DNA from: Billgrantia aerodenitrificans
Lineage (GTDB): Bacteria > Pseudomonadota > Gammaproteobacteria > Pseudomonadales > Halomonadaceae
DNA: 64,000 nt
Assembly (NCBI RefSeq): GCF_021404405.1
Contig: NZ_JABFTV010000006.1
Span: 248,001 to 312,000 of the forward strand
Direction: 5' to 3'
The position numbers and the translations under genes were made by a program. This document shows, piece by piece, positions 46,516-55,578 of the stretch. The notes under the pieces were generated by a model. The model was not told the origin of the DNA and ran no database searches. It saw only the letters and a program-made list of their open reading frames with translations. The first letter of the stretch is position 1. Every line of letters begins with the position of its first letter.

Positions 46516-47220
46516 TTAAGTGGCATTCGCAAGCAACATGTCACGGATCTTGCCGATGGCCCGAGTGGGATTGAGCCCCTTGGGACATACCGCGACACAG
46601 TTCATGATGCCGCGGCAGCGGAACACGCTGAACGGATCTTCGAGTTCCGACAGGCGTTCGCGAGTCGCGGTATCGCGCGAGTCAGCCAGGAAACGGTAGG
46701 ACTGCAGCAGACCGGCCGGACCGACGAACTTGTCCGGGTTCCACCAGAACGAGGGACAGGAGGTCGAGCAGCAGGCGCACAGGATGCACTCATAGAGCCC
46801 GTCGAGCTTGTCGCGATCCTCCGGCGACTGCAGGCGCTCGATGGCCGGCGCCGGGGTGTCGTTCTGCAGGTACGGCTGGATGCGCTCGTACTGCTTGTAG
46901 AACAGCCCCATGTCGACCACCAGGTCGCGCACCACCGGCAGGCCCGGCAGCGGACGCAGCACCAGCTTGTTGTCCTTGACCACGTCGGACAGCGAGGTGA
47001 TGCAGGCCAGACCGTTCTTGCCGTTCATGTTCATGCCGTCGGAGCCGCACACGCCCTCGCGGCAGCTGCGACGGAAAGCCAGGGTGGTGTCCTCGGCCTT
47101 GAGCATTTCCAGCACGTTCAGCACCATCAGGTCACGGCCCTGAGTGTCGAGCTGGTACTCCTGCATGTAGGGCGCGGAGTCGGTTTCCGGGTTGTAGCGG
47201 TAAATGGATACCTGAAGCAT
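46516..47220 (-). CDS. sdhB: Succinate dehydrogenase iron-sulfur subunit
   Basis: The 234-residue subunit carries the three Fe-S clusters that pass electrons from SdhA to quinone. Their ligands are visible: CREGVCGSDGMNMNG for 2Fe-2S, CILCACCSTSCPSFWWN for 4Fe-4S, and CRGIMNCVAVCPKGLNP for 3Fe-4S. GGGGGAGTCACGAG precedes the ATG. It follows sdhA by 14 bp. Confidence 0.97.
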   Translation of the reverse strand: MLQVSIYRYNPETDSAPYMQEYQLDTQGRDLMVLNVLEMLKAEDTTLAFRRSCREGVCGSDGMNMNGKNGLACITSLSDVVKDNKLVLRPLPGLPVVRDLVVDMGLFYKQYERIQPYLQNDTPAPAIERLQSPEDRDKLDGLYECILCACCSTSCPSFWWNPDKFVGPAGLLQSYRFLADSRDTATRERLSELEDPFSVFRCRGIMNCVAVCPKGLNPTRAIGKIRDMLLANAT

Positions 47221-47234
47221 CTCGTGACTCCCCC

Positions 47235-49007
47235 TTAATATGTACGGACTTTCGGCTCGAAGGTGTCGACGGTCTTCGGCTTGAAGTTGACGTCACGCTT
47301 GCCGACCCGCTTCTCGGCCGGGAAGTACATGGAGTGCTTCAGCCAGTTGGCGTCGTCGCGATCCGGATAGTCGTAGCGCGAGTGGGCGCCGCGGCTCTCC
47401 TTACGCTCCAGGGCCGCGATGGCGGTGGCTTCGGCCACTTCCATCAGGTTGTCGAGCTCGAGCGCCTCGACGCGGGCGGTGTTGAAGGCGCCGGACTTGT
47501 CGACCAGATGCGCTTCGCCGATACGGCCGCGCAGATCGGCCAGCTTCTTGACTCCTTCCTGCATGTGATCTTCCTGACGGAACACACCGAAGGAGTTCTG
47601 CATGATGCTCTGCAGCTCGGTCTTGAGAGCTGCCACGGATTCGCCGCCGCTGGATTCGTTCCAGCGGGTCATGCGCTTCATGGCCGCCTCGATGTCGGAC
47701 TCGGAAGCGTCGAGGTAATCGATACCCTCGTTGAGCGCGCTCTCGATGAACATGCCGGCCGCACGACCGAACACTACCAGGTCGAGCAGCGAGTTGCCGC
47801 CCAGGCGGTTGGCGCCGTGCACCGATACACAGGCCGCTTCGCCACAGGCAAACAGGCCATTGACGATGCGGTCGTTGCCGTCGGCGTCCTGCATGATCGC
47901 CTGACCGTGCACGTTGGTCGGAATCCCGCCCATCATGTAGTGGCAGGTCGGCACCACCGGGATCGGCGCCTTGACCGGATCGGCATGGGCGAAGATCTTG
48001 GACAGCTCACTGATACCGGGCAGGCGCTTGTTGAGCACCTCTTCGCCCAGGTGATCGAGCTTGAGGTAGACGTGGTCGCCCTGCTCGCCGCAGCCGCGGC
48101 CCTCGAGGATCTCCATGACCATGGAGCGTGCCACCACGTCACGACCGGCCAGATCCTTGGCGTTGGGGGCATAACGCTCCATGAAGCGCTCGCCATCCTT
48201 GTTGACCAGATAGCCACCCTCACCGCGGCAGCCCTCGGTGACCAGCACGCCGGCACCGTAGATACCGGTGGGGTGGAACTGCCACATCTCCATGTCCTGC
48301 ATCGGGAAGCCGGCGCGCAGCGCCATGCCGATGCCGTCGCCGGTGTTGATCAGGGCGTTGGTGGTGGAAGCATAGATGCGACCGGCACCGCCGGTAGCCA
48401 TGACGGTGGCCTTGGACTTGACGTGCACCACTTCGCCGGTCTCGATGCACATGGCGATGCAGCCCACCACGTCACCGTTGGCGTTCTTGACCAGATCGAC
48501 CGCGAACCACTCGTTGAGGAAGGTGGTGTTGTTTTTCAGGTTGTTCTGATAAAGGGTGTGCAGCAGCGCGTGGCCGGTACGGTCGGCCGCCGCGCAGGTG
48601 CGCGCCGCCTGGCCGCCTTCACCGAAGTTCTTTGACTGACCGCCGAACGGACGCTGATAGATACGGCCGTTGTCGAAACGCGAGAACGGCAGGCCCATGT
48701 GCTCGAGTTCGAAGACCGCCTTGGGCCCCTCGGAGCACATGTACTCAGCGGCGTCCTGGTCGGTGATGTAGTCGCCGCCCTTGACGGTGTCGTACATGTG
48801 CCAGCGCCAATCGTCGTTGGGGTCGGCCGAGGCGATGGCGCAGGTGATGCCGCCCTGGGCGGACACGGTGTGCGAGCGGGTCGGGAAGACCTTGGACAGC
48901 ACGGCGGTCTGCTTGCCGGACTTGGCCAGCTCGAGCGCCGCGCGCAAGCCGGAGCCGCCACCGCCGATGATGATGGCGTCGAAGGACAAGGTACGCATGT
49001 TAGACAT
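47235..49007 (-). CDS. sdhA: Succinate dehydrogenase flavoprotein subunit
   Basis: The 590-residue catalytic subunit oxidises succinate to fumarate with covalently bound FAD. The dinucleotide fold is [21 protein letters not shown], of which the GGGGSG core matters; the FAD-linking histidine is in [11 protein letters not shown]. Active-site segments include the [11 protein letters not shown] and [17 protein letters not shown] stretches. GGGGAGCCTGATTC precedes the ATG. It lies three bases after sdhD. Confidence 0.97.
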   Translation of the reverse strand: MSNMRTLSFDAIIIGGGGSGLRAALELAKSGKQTAVLSKVFPTRSHTVSAQGGITCAIASADPNDDWRWHMYDTVKGGDYITDQDAAEYMCSEGPKAVFELEHMGLPFSRFDNGRIYQRPFGGQSKNFGEGGQAARTCAAADRTGHALLHTLYQNNLKNNTTFLNEWFAVDLVKNANGDVVGCIAMCIETGEVVHVKSKATVMATGGAGRIYASTTNALINTGDGIGMALRAGFPMQDMEMWQFHPTGIYGAGVLVTEGCRGEGGYLVNKDGERFMERYAPNAKDLAGRDVVARSMVMEILEGRGCGEQGDHVYLKLDHLGEEVLNKRLPGISELSKIFAHADPVKAPIPVVPTCHYMMGGIPTNVHGQAIMQDADGNDRIVNGLFACGEAACVSVHGANRLGGNSLLDLVVFGRAAGMFIESALNEGIDYLDASESDIEAAMKRMTRWNESSGGESVAALKTELQSIMQNSFGVFRQEDHMQEGVKKLADLRGRIGEAHLVDKSGAFNTARVEALELDNLMEVAEATAIAALERKESRGAHSRYDYPDRDDANWLKHSMYFPAEKRVGKRDVNFKPKTVDTFEPKVRTY

Positions 49008-49010
49008 GAA

Positions 49011-49358
49011 TCAGGCTCCCCACAGAACGGTAATGCCCCAGACCAGGAACACGAACACGGCCAGGATGATGACAACCTGGGCGCCGAGGCGAACGGGCGT
49101 GGACTTGAGGTAATCGGTGGTCACGGTCCACAGCCCCACCCAGGCGTGCGCGGCAAGCGAGATAAAGGCCAGCAGGGAGAAGATCCGCATCCAGGTCTGG
49201 GCAAACAGATTGCTCCAGGTAACGTAATCGAGTCCGGGGTTGAACAGCAGATACGCGACGATGAAAACCGTGTAGAGCGCCAGAATGACGGCCGAGACCC
49301 GCTGGATCAGCCAGTCGGACAGGCCGCTGCGACCCAGATTGGTGATATTGGTTACCAT
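49011..49358 (-). CDS. sdhD: Succinate dehydrogenase membrane anchor subunit
   Basis: The 115-residue protein has three hydrophobic helices (about 22-42, 52-76 and 90-112). It shows GLSDWLIQRVSAVILALYT and the haem-ligand histidine in LAAHAWVGLWTVTTDYLK. With SdhC it binds haem b and ubiquinone. GGAGTCTGGGT precedes the ATG, and the gene overlaps the end of sdhC by seven bases. Confidence 0.94.
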   Translation of the reverse strand: MVTNITNLGRSGLSDWLIQRVSAVILALYTVFIVAYLLFNPGLDYVTWSNLFAQTWMRIFSLLAFISLAAHAWVGLWTVTTDYLKSTPVRLGAQVVIILAVFVFLVWGITVLWGA

Positions 49359-49741
49359 ACCCAGACTCCCGCCAGAATGATCAGGACGGCACTGATGACC
49401 ACGGTGGCCTGTGCCTTCTTCACGCCCCCCTCGAGGGTCACGCCATATCCAGCATCCATCAGCATGTGCTTGATGCCGGCAACGAAGTGAAAGGCCAGGG
49501 CCGACAGCAGCCCCCAGGCGATCAGCTTGGCCAAGATGTTGTTAGCCAGCGTGTCGCGCACGGCGAGGAAGCCTTCCGGAGACGACAGCGACTTGTCGAG
49601 AGCCCAGAAGGCGAAGATCAGGCCAACGAACAGGATTACGCCAGTGATACGGTGGGCGATCGACGTCAAGGCGGGAAGTGGGAACTGTATCGTGGTGAGG
49701 TCTAGGTTGACGGGTCGTTTGCTATTCACGGCTCTATACAC
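49352..49741 (-). CDS. sdhC: Succinate dehydrogenase cytochrome b556 subunit
   Basis: The 129-residue membrane subunit starts with a GTG at 49741 and quickly shows the family motif KRPVNLDLTTIQFPLPAL and SIAHRITGVILFVG, with the haem histidine later in HFVAGIKHMLMDAG. Three helices are present. The GTG start gives an N-terminus aligned with E. coli SdhC, though the ribosome site is weak; a GTG four codons in is an alternative. It heads the sdhCDAB-suc string and has a strong promoter 120 bp upstream. Confidence 0.94.
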   Translation of the reverse strand: MYRAVNSKRPVNLDLTTIQFPLPALTSIAHRITGVILFVGLIFAFWALDKSLSSPEGFLAVRDTLANNILAKLIAWGLLSALAFHFVAGIKHMLMDAGYGVTLEGGVKKAQATVVISAVLIILAGVWVW

Positions 49742-49863
49742 ACTCTCTTGGCTCGCTCTTCAACCGATGGCACCAGGCTCGAGCGGGCGGTGGTTTGAGG
49801 TAGGGGGCTCGCCGCTGCCGGGACGGGCATTGACAACGAGTACCTGCCAGTCGCGCGGTGTGG

Positions 49864-49892
49864 ATTATAGGGATATGAACCCCTAGTGACAA
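49864..49892 (-). promoter_or_regulatory. Sigma-70 promoter of the sdh-suc string
   Basis: On the minus strand TTGTCA (49892-49887), a 17-bp spacer and a consensus TATAAT (49869-49864) are found in the 445-bp spacer between sdhC and gltA. The leader would be about 115 bases. No Fnr or ArcA site was recognised with confidence. Confidence 0.75.
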
Positions 49893-50069
49893 ATACCCAC
49901 CGCGCTAACTCGACCATGGTTCAAGCTCGTCGCAACAGGGATGGCAAACAGTCTCATCGCACCGCAACCGGCGACCCATGGGCACTCTCGTGGTGCAAAG
50001 CATCATTTTTCATACAAGAGCTATCTGAAAAATGCTCTCACGTACAACTATGCGGTAGCTTTGGCCTAA

Positions 50070-50097
50070 TTGACAATCCCGGGAACGCTTCTATAGT
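50070..50097 (+). promoter_or_regulatory. Sigma-70 promoter of gltA
   Basis: A consensus TTGACA (50070-50075), a 16-bp spacer and TATAGT (50092-50097) lie about 90 bp before the gltA start, facing away from the sdh promoter. Confidence 0.75.
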
Positions 50098-50186
50098 GGG
50101 CGAACCTTTTTTCGCGGGCCGGGGCTCCAACAGGGTTTGCGAAATAATGAGTTAACGTTCCAAATCGACTTCGAGAGGAGGCCAGA

Positions 50187-51470
50187 ATGGCTGACAGGAA
50201 AGCGACACTGACGGTAGACGGCCTGGAAAAATCGATCGAGCTTCCCGTCTACTCAGGAACCCTGGGCCCTGACGTGGTCGATGTTCGCGGCTTGGGTGCC
50301 GAAGGCCTGTTCACCTATGACCCCGGCTTCATGGCCACCTCCTCATGCCAGTCGGCCATCACCTACATCGATGGCGCCAAGGGTGTTCTGCTGCATCGCG
50401 GCTATCCGATCGACCAGTTGGCCAAGGAGTCCAACTTCGTCGAGTTATGCTACGCCCTGCTGTTCGGCGAACTGCCGACCGACGAGCAGTACGCCGACTT
50501 CGAGTCGCGGGTGCGCAACCACACCATGGTCCACGACCAGATCAACAACTTCTTCAAGGGCTTCCGCCGCGACGCCCATCCGATGTCGATACTGTGCGGC
50601 GTAGTCGGCGGCCTGGCTGCCTTCTACCACGACCACCTGGACATCACCGTCGAAGAAGACCGTGTCATCAGCGCGATCCGACTGATCGCCAAGATGCCGA
50701 CCATTGCGGCGATGTCCTACAAGTACAATGTCGGTCAGCCGTTCAATTATCCGCGCAACGACCTGAGCTATGCAGAGAACTTCCTCTACATGATGTTCAG
50801 CAACCCGTGCGAGGAGTACAAGGTCAACCCGGTCTACGCCAAGGCGATGGACCGCATCTTCATGCTGCATGCCGACCACGAGCAGAACGCCTCCACCTCC
50901 ACGGTGCGTCTGGCCGGCTCTACCGGCGCCAACCCCTTCGCCTGTATCAGCGCTGGAATCGCCGCCCTGTGGGGCCCGGCGCACGGCGGCGCCAACGAGG
51001 CGGTGCTGAAAATGCTCGACGAGATCGGCGACGAATCCGAAGAGAACATTCAGCGCTTCATCGACAAGGCCAAGGACAAGGACGACCCGTTCAAGCTGAT
51101 GGGCTTCGGCCACCGGGTGTATCGTAACTTCGACCCGCGCGCCAAGGTGATGAAAGAGACTTGCGACGAGGTGCTGGCCGAACTCGGAATCGACGACCCG
51201 CAGCTCAAGATCGCCAAGCGTCTGGAGCAGATCGCACTCGAAGACGAGTACTTCGTGGAGCGCAAGCTCTATCCCAACGTCGATTTCTACTCCGGCATCA
51301 TCCTCAAGGCCATGGGCATTCCGACCAACATGTTCACGGTGATCTTCGCTGTGTCGCGTACCATCGGCTGGATCTCCCATTGGCACGAGATGCTGTCCAA
51401 CGACTACAAGATCGGTCGTCCGCGCCAGCTCTACACCGGCCACCCGCAGCGCGACTATCCTGCCAAGTAA
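50187..51470 (+). CDS. gltA: Citrate synthase
   Basis: The 427-residue enzyme is the exact length of E. coli GltA and condenses acetyl-CoA with oxaloacetate. Active-site segments are [17 protein letters not shown] and [19 protein letters not shown], with the catalytic aspartate near [16 protein letters not shown]. The N-terminal beta-rich segment is that of the hexameric, NADH-inhibited type. GAGGAGGCCAGA precedes the ATG. It is divergent from sdhC, and ends in a UUCG-loop terminator. Confidence 0.97.
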   Translation: MADRKATLTVDGLEKSIELPVYSGTLGPDVVDVRGLGAEGLFTYDPGFMATSSCQSAITYIDGAKGVLLHRGYPIDQLAKESNFVELCYALLFGELPTDEQYADFESRVRNHTMVHDQINNFFKGFRRDAHPMSILCGVVGGLAAFYHDHLDITVEEDRVISAIRLIAKMPTIAAMSYKYNVGQPFNYPRNDLSYAENFLYMMFSNPCEEYKVNPVYAKAMDRIFMLHADHEQNASTSTVRLAGSTGANPFACISAGIAALWGPAHGGANEAVLKMLDEIGDESEENIQRFIDKAKDKDDPFKLMGFGHRVYRNFDPRAKVMKETCDEVLAELGIDDPQLKIAKRLEQIALEDEYFVERKLYPNVDFYSGIILKAMGIPTNMFTVIFAVSRTIGWISHWHEMLSNDYKIGRPRQLYTGHPQRDYPAK

Positions 51471-51505
51471 GTCGGCAGAGCGCGGCCAAAGCCGCCAAGT
51501 ACTGG

Positions 51506-51530
51506 AAAGCCGCCTTCGGGCGGCTTTCTG
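51506..51530 (+). terminator. Rho-independent terminator of gltA
   Basis: AAAGCCGCC, loop TTCG, GGCGGCTTT gives a perfect 9-bp stem with a UUCG tetraloop, ending in a T-rich run. Confidence 0.88.
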
Positions 51531-51605
51531 CGTCTCGCACTTCACAACGCAGCCACGCGAAAAATGGCGATGCAAGGCTGCCACCAACAAAAGAGGGAAC
51601 AGCAT

Positions 51606-52493
51606 ATGCAAGAGAAAATCTCCACCGTCGCCTTCATCGGCTTGGGCGTGATGGGCTACCCAATGGCCGGACATCTGGCCCGCGCAGGGCTCACCGTACG
51701 CGTCTACAACCGTAGCGAAGGCAAGGCCAAAGCCTGGACCGAGCAGTTCGGCGGCAGCTACCACGCCACTCCTGCGGAAGCCGCCCAACGAGCCGATCTC
51801 GTCTTGGTCTGCGTCGGCAATGACGACGATGTCAGGCAGGTCACCACCGGTGAGCAGGGAGCGCTATCGGGCATGCAAACAGGCAGCCTACTGGTCGACC
51901 ACACCACGGCCTCTGCCGATCTCGCCCAGGAGCTCGACGCCGCCTGCCGCGAACGTAACATCGGCTTCATCGACGCCCCCGTTTCGGGCGGCCAGCAGGG
52001 TGCCGAGAACGGCACACTGACCATCATGTGCGGCGGCAACGAAGCGGATTTCTCTCGCGCCGAGACCACCCTCGCCCACTACGCCAGAGCCGTCACCCTG
52101 ATGGGACCGGTCGGCAGCGGCCAGTTGACCAAGATGGTCAACCAGATCTGCATTGCCGGTTTGGTCCAGGGGCTTGCCGAGGGCCTGCACTTCGCCGAAC
52201 GGGCCGGTCTCGACCAGCAGCGCGTGATTGACGTCATATCCAAGGGTGCCGCCGGCTCCTGGCAGATGGAGAACCGCCACAAGACCATGATCGCCGATGC
52301 TTACGAGCACGGCTTCGCGGTCGACTGGATGCGCAAGGATCTGGGCATTTGCCTCGAACAGGCTCGTAGATTGCAGGCACGACTACCCGTCACGGCTTTG
52401 GTCGATCAGTTTTACGGCGACGTCCAGGTAATGGGCGGAGGGCGCTGGGACACCTCTTCACTGCTGCGAAGACTGCGCGGACATGACGACTGA
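51606..52493 (+). CDS. NAD(P)-dependent beta-hydroxyacid dehydrogenase (3-hydroxyisobutyrate dehydrogenase family)
   Basis: The 295-residue protein has the N-terminal Rossmann motif FIGLGVMGYPMAGHLARAG and an Arg in VYNRSEGKAKAW that suggests NADP+ preference. The substrate motif DAPVSGGQQGAENGTLTIM and the catalytic lysine in GSGQLTKMVNQICIAG are intact. Family members include tartronate semialdehyde reductase and glyoxylate/succinic semialdehyde reductases; the exact substrate cannot be fixed. The ATG at 51606 follows GAGGGAACAGCAT, which favours it over one at 51564. Confidence 0.9.
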   Translation: MQEKISTVAFIGLGVMGYPMAGHLARAGLTVRVYNRSEGKAKAWTEQFGGSYHATPAEAAQRADLVLVCVGNDDDVRQVTTGEQGALSGMQTGSLLVDHTTASADLAQELDAACRERNIGFIDAPVSGGQQGAENGTLTIMCGGNEADFSRAETTLAHYARAVTLMGPVGSGQLTKMVNQICIAGLVQGLAEGLHFAERAGLDQQRVIDVISKGAAGSWQMENRHKTMIADAYEHGFAVDWMRKDLGICLEQARRLQARLPVTALVDQFYGDVQVMGGGRWDTSSLLRRLRGHDD

Positions 52494-52989
52494 TTCACCT
52501 CACGCAACCTAACACGCTTGGAGGCGTCGCCTACCCGCGACACCTCTAAGTGAAAAGCATCAGAAAAGGACTAACCTTCTCTTGACAGCCGTCACTTTTC
52601 ACGGAGCGAATCCAGCCTTTGGCAAGGGCGGCACGTTTTCCACACATTCTGTGGATAACCCTGTTCACAACCTCAAGAAAACACCATCAAATCGGCATGA
52701 GAAGGGGCTTGCAGTTAGATTGGCTATTTTTTGATCAATCATAACCTATTGAAATCATTGATTTTTTGCAGCCGCACACTTCCCAATGGACAATCTGGAG
52801 ATTTACGCACAGGCGCACGCACCGCACACTGTGCAAGTGGACAAGTCAAGCCGGAAAAGCTGGAAAAACGGCAACTTCAATGGGTTTTTCACGCATAGCG
52901 ACCCGCCCAGATGAGAACCTATCCCAGGCGTGAACGGGCGAGACTTATTGAGGGCAAAGCGATGTAGACCAGGGTCCACAAGAGAGAAG
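52494..52989. other. AT-rich noncoding spacer with a DnaA-box-like site and an imperfect direct repeat
   Basis: No gene is visible in these 496 bp, and the middle part is AT-rich. An imperfect hairpin (GAGGCGTCGC and GCGACACCTC arms, 52521-52546) may end the dehydrogenase message. A perfect DnaA-box sequence, TTATCCACA on the minus strand, lies at 52650-52658. CCGCACACT followed by CAA(G)TGGACAA occurs at 52772 and again at 52822, a 50-bp-spaced direct repeat. The tRNA-Glu 3' end borders this spacer. No integrase or second att-like copy was found. Confidence 0.45.
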
Positions 52990-53065
52990 TGGCGTCCCAT
53001 AGGGGGTTCGAACCCCTGTTCCCGCCGTGAAAGGGCGGTGTCCTGGACCACTAGACGAATGGGAC
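52990..53065 (-). tRNA. tRNA-Glu (anticodon TTC)
   Basis: The 76-nt gene folds as a full cloverleaf. The acceptor stem is GTCCCAT/ATGGGAC, the anticodon loop reads CTTTCAC with TTC at positions 34-36, and the T arm is AGGGG-TTCGAAC-CCCCT. The terminal CCA is encoded. It lies 32 bp downstream of tRNA-Ala and probably shares its transcript. Confidence 0.97.
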
Positions 53066-53097
53066 GCAATGTCGTTCAAATATCGGCACAAGGCGTT

Positions 53098-53173
53098 TGG
53101 TGGAGCCTAGCGGGATCGAACCGCTGACCTCGACACTGCCAGTGTCGCGCTCTCCCAGCTGAGCTAAGGCCCC
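53098..53173 (-). tRNA. tRNA-Ala (anticodon GGC)
   Basis: The 76-nt cloverleaf has acceptor GGGGCCT/AGGCTCC, D arm GCTC/GAGC, anticodon stem CGACA/TGTCG with loop CTGGCAG (anticodon GGC), T arm AGCGG-TTCGATC-CCGCT, and encoded CCA. One G-T pair lies in the acceptor stem, as is normal in alanine tRNAs although the usual G3-U70 identity pair is what it represents. Confidence 0.96.
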
Positions 53174-53197
53174 ACAAGTGCCGTGAAGACGGGGCGT

Positions 53198-53226
53198 ATA
53201 GTACTGATCCACCCCGTCTTCGTCAA
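53198..53226 (-). promoter_or_regulatory. Promoter of the tRNA-Ala/tRNA-Glu unit
   Basis: On the minus strand TTGACG (53226-53221), a 17-bp spacer and TACTAT (53203-53198) precede a GC-rich discriminator (ACGCCCCGTC). That discriminator type is associated with stringent control of stable RNA. The promoter sits inside an inverted repeat, AAGACGGGG (53186-53194) with CCCCGTCTT (53212-53220). Confidence 0.7.
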
Positions 53227-53239
53227 GAAGAAATGGGGA

Positions 53240-54721
53240 TTATTGCAGGTCGCGGTACTCCTTCTCGAAGCGCTTGGCCTGCTTCTTGGACACGCCCCCC
53301 AGCGCCTCGATGGCATGGCGCAGCCGAGCCCGGGTCACATCGGAACCGAGAATGGCCATGGCATCCATCACCGAGGTGCTGGCCGCAGAGCCGGTGATGG
53401 CGATGAACACCGGCGCCAGAAACTCCTTCATCTTCAGTCCGAAGTAACCGGCCAGCAGCTTGACCTCGGCGAGCAGCGCCTCCTTGTGCCAGGCCGGCAC
53501 CGCCTCGAAGCGCCACACGAGGAACTGCAGCAGCCTGACGAGCTCTTCGCGCTCCAGCTTGATGTCTTCGAAATCCTGCTCACTGACGCTCGGAACGCCG
53601 CTGAAGAAGTGGCCGGCCAATGGAGCCACCTGCGAAAGCGTCTCTACCCGGGTACGCACCTGGGGCAGGATCTGACCGACGTACTCTTCGTTGAAGGCCC
53701 ACTCCATGAGCGCCTTGAGAAAGGCCCTGTCGTCGAGATCCTCGCGAATGTAGAGCCCATTGAGCCAAGTGAGCTTTTCCAGGTCGAATACCGGCCCACC
53801 GAGCGACACGCGCTGGATGTCGAAGTGCGCCATCATCTCGTCGAGCGAGAACTTCTCCCGCTCGTCCGGCATCGACCAGCCCATGCGGCCCAGGTAGTTG
53901 ATCACCGCCTGGGGCAGGAAGCCCATACGCTTGTAGTAGTTGATGGAGGTGGGATTCTTGCGCTTGGAGAGCTTCGACTTGTCGGGATTGCGCAACAGCG
54001 GCATGTGACACAGCACCGGCATTTCCCACCCGAAGTACTCATACAGCAGTTGATGCTTGGGCGCCGAATTGATCCACTCCTCGCCGCGCAGCACGTGGGT
54101 AATGCCCATCAAGTGGTCGTCCACTACGTTGGCCAGGTGGTAGGTGGGCATGCCATCCGACTTCAACAGCACCTGAGCGTCGACCTGCGCCCAATCGACC
54201 TCGATGGTGCCACGCAACATGTCATCAATGACACAGGTACCGCTGCTCGGCACCTTCATGCGCACCACGTAGGGCCACCCTTCCCGCTCGCGACGCGCCA
54301 CCTCTTCCTCCGGCAGCGCCAGGTCAGTGGGCTTCAGCGCGAGATGCAGGCCACTTGCCTTACGCGCCTCTCTCAGCTCATCCAGCTCTTCACTGGTGCG
54401 GTAGCACTTGAAGGCATGCCCGGCCTCGATCAACTGGCGCGCATGCTCGGCATAGATATCGCCCCGCTCGCTCTGGCGATACGGACCATGCGGCCCGCCC
54501 ACGTCGGGACCCTCGTCCCACTCGAGCCCCAGCCAGCGCAGGGAATCGAGGATCATCTGCTCGGACTCGAGCGTGGAGCGCACCCGGTCCGTATCCTCGA
54601 TGCGCAGGATGAACTGCCCACCGTGCTGCCTCGCAAAGCAGAGGTTGAACAGCGCGATGTAAGCAGTGCCTACGTGGGGATCGCCAGTGGGTGACGGCGC
54701 AATACGAGTACGTACGGTCAT
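53240..54721 (-). CDS. gltX: Glutamyl-tRNA synthetase
   Basis: The 493-residue class I synthetase charges tRNA-Glu. The HIGH-type motif is [19 protein letters not shown] and the KMSKS-type motif is [15 protein letters not shown]. The anticodon-binding helical domain fills the C-terminal third. It is of the discriminating or non-discriminating bacterial type; gatCAB is not in the window. The gene stands immediately upstream of tRNA-Ala and its own substrate tRNA-Glu, on the same strand. Confidence 0.96.
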   Translation of the reverse strand: MTVRTRIAPSPTGDPHVGTAYIALFNLCFARQHGGQFILRIEDTDRVRSTLESEQMILDSLRWLGLEWDEGPDVGGPHGPYRQSERGDIYAEHARQLIEAGHAFKCYRTSEELDELREARKASGLHLALKPTDLALPEEEVARREREGWPYVVRMKVPSSGTCVIDDMLRGTIEVDWAQVDAQVLLKSDGMPTYHLANVVDDHLMGITHVLRGEEWINSAPKHQLLYEYFGWEMPVLCHMPLLRNPDKSKLSKRKNPTSINYYKRMGFLPQAVINYLGRMGWSMPDEREKFSLDEMMAHFDIQRVSLGGPVFDLEKLTWLNGLYIREDLDDRAFLKALMEWAFNEEYVGQILPQVRTRVETLSQVAPLAGHFFSGVPSVSEQDFEDIKLEREELVRLLQFLVWRFEAVPAWHKEALLAEVKLLAGYFGLKMKEFLAPVFIAITGSAASTSVMDAMAILGSDVTRARLRHAIEALGGVSKKQAKRFEKEYRDLQ

Positions 54722-54872
54722 GTCGTCCTTATCCAGTCGGGAAAACTCATGGCGGCATTATACGCACCTGGCACGACGGGGGCAGCCGCACCGGCCGCCT
54801 TGCTTCCGCCAAGCACGCCAGTCACCCCAGGCATGTTTATTGCCGTTGCCGCTCGCGGCACGGCCAGGGATG

Positions 54873-54906
54873 GTGTGTAAAACGTTGAACTGCCAAATTT
54901 GCACAC
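54873..54906. promoter_or_regulatory. Inverted repeat upstream of the XRE regulator
   Basis: GTGTGTAAA and TTTGCACAC form 9-bp arms with one mismatch, 16 bp apart. They lie 59-92 bp before the regulator start and are a candidate auto-regulatory operator. Confidence 0.4.
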
Positions 54907-54964
54907 TTAACATGGATCATTGACAATCACTTTCCTTTGGTTCTTCTGTCTTCAGGTTGATGCA

Positions 54965-55561
54965 ATGGACTCACTGGGTAATAGAATCAAGCAATTAAGA
55001 TTGCAGGCAAATCTCAACAAGGCTGCACTTGCCAGAAAGGTCGGCGTATCGGATGTCACGATCTCGTACTGGGAGTCGGGCGCGATCAAGCAGATCGGTC
55101 ATGAGCGGCTGGTAGCACTGGCAGATGCTCTAGGCTGTACACTGGGGCAACTGCTCGAAGGTGAAACGCAGCTCCTGACCACCCCGCTTTACCTTCGCGG
55201 CCAGCCACCAGCGCCCTGGCAAGCTACCAACTCGAATCGTATTGCGTTATCCCGGGAGATCTTGAATAGTGTCAGCTGGGACGGTGAGTGCTATCTCGTC
55301 ACCCCCGCACCAGGGGAGCGTTTCGATTATCTGGAGAATGGCGACCTCGCTGCTTTCGGCCCCACGGAAAGCTGCGACCGGCCGGGACACTATCTGATCG
55401 AAGGTGCCGGCGGCTTGTATATCGGCCAGTTGGAACTCAGTGAAAACGGCGAGCCAGTGTGCCGTAGCGAGGATGATGTCGGAGCCTTGCCGACCCCGCT
55501 GGAGGCCTCAGAGAAAATCGTGGGGCGGCTACTGGCACGCTGGCGAATGGAAGGCGCCTGA
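54965..55561 (+). CDS. XRE family transcriptional regulator with beta-rich C-terminal domain
   Basis: The 198-residue protein has an N-terminal Cro/CI-type helix-turn-helix at about 4-62 (RIKQLRLQANLNKAALARKV and VSDVTISYWESG). The C-terminal part (about 95-190) has YLVTPAPGERFDYLENGDLAAFGP, shaped like the LexA/S24 repressor fold, but I cannot see a convincing Ser-Lys peptidase pair. The ATG at 54965 fits the helix-turn-helix family start. Its flanks are a candidate inverted-repeat operator upstream and a convergent lipoprotein gene downstream. It may be a domesticated phage-like repressor; no phage genes are near. Confidence 0.8.
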   Translation: MDSLGNRIKQLRLQANLNKAALARKVGVSDVTISYWESGAIKQIGHERLVALADALGCTLGQLLEGETQLLTTPLYLRGQPPAPWQATNSNRIALSREILNSVSWDGECYLVTPAPGERFDYLENGDLAAFGPTESCDRPGHYLIEGAGGLYIGQLELSENGEPVCRSEDDVGALPTPLEASEKIVGRLLARWRMEGA

Positions 55562-55578
55562 GTGGCGCCACTCTACCT

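Noticed and set aside
52640..52670. Replication origin
   Set aside because: Only one DnaA box is clear and neither dnaA, dnaN, gyrB nor gidA is nearby.
52990..53173. tRNA-associated integrative element
   Set aside because: No integrase gene and no duplicated tRNA 3' end were found within the window.
53186..53220. Rho-independent terminator of gltX
   Set aside because: The 17-bp loop is long, no T-run follows on the minus strand, and the same bases form a good promoter for the tRNA genes.
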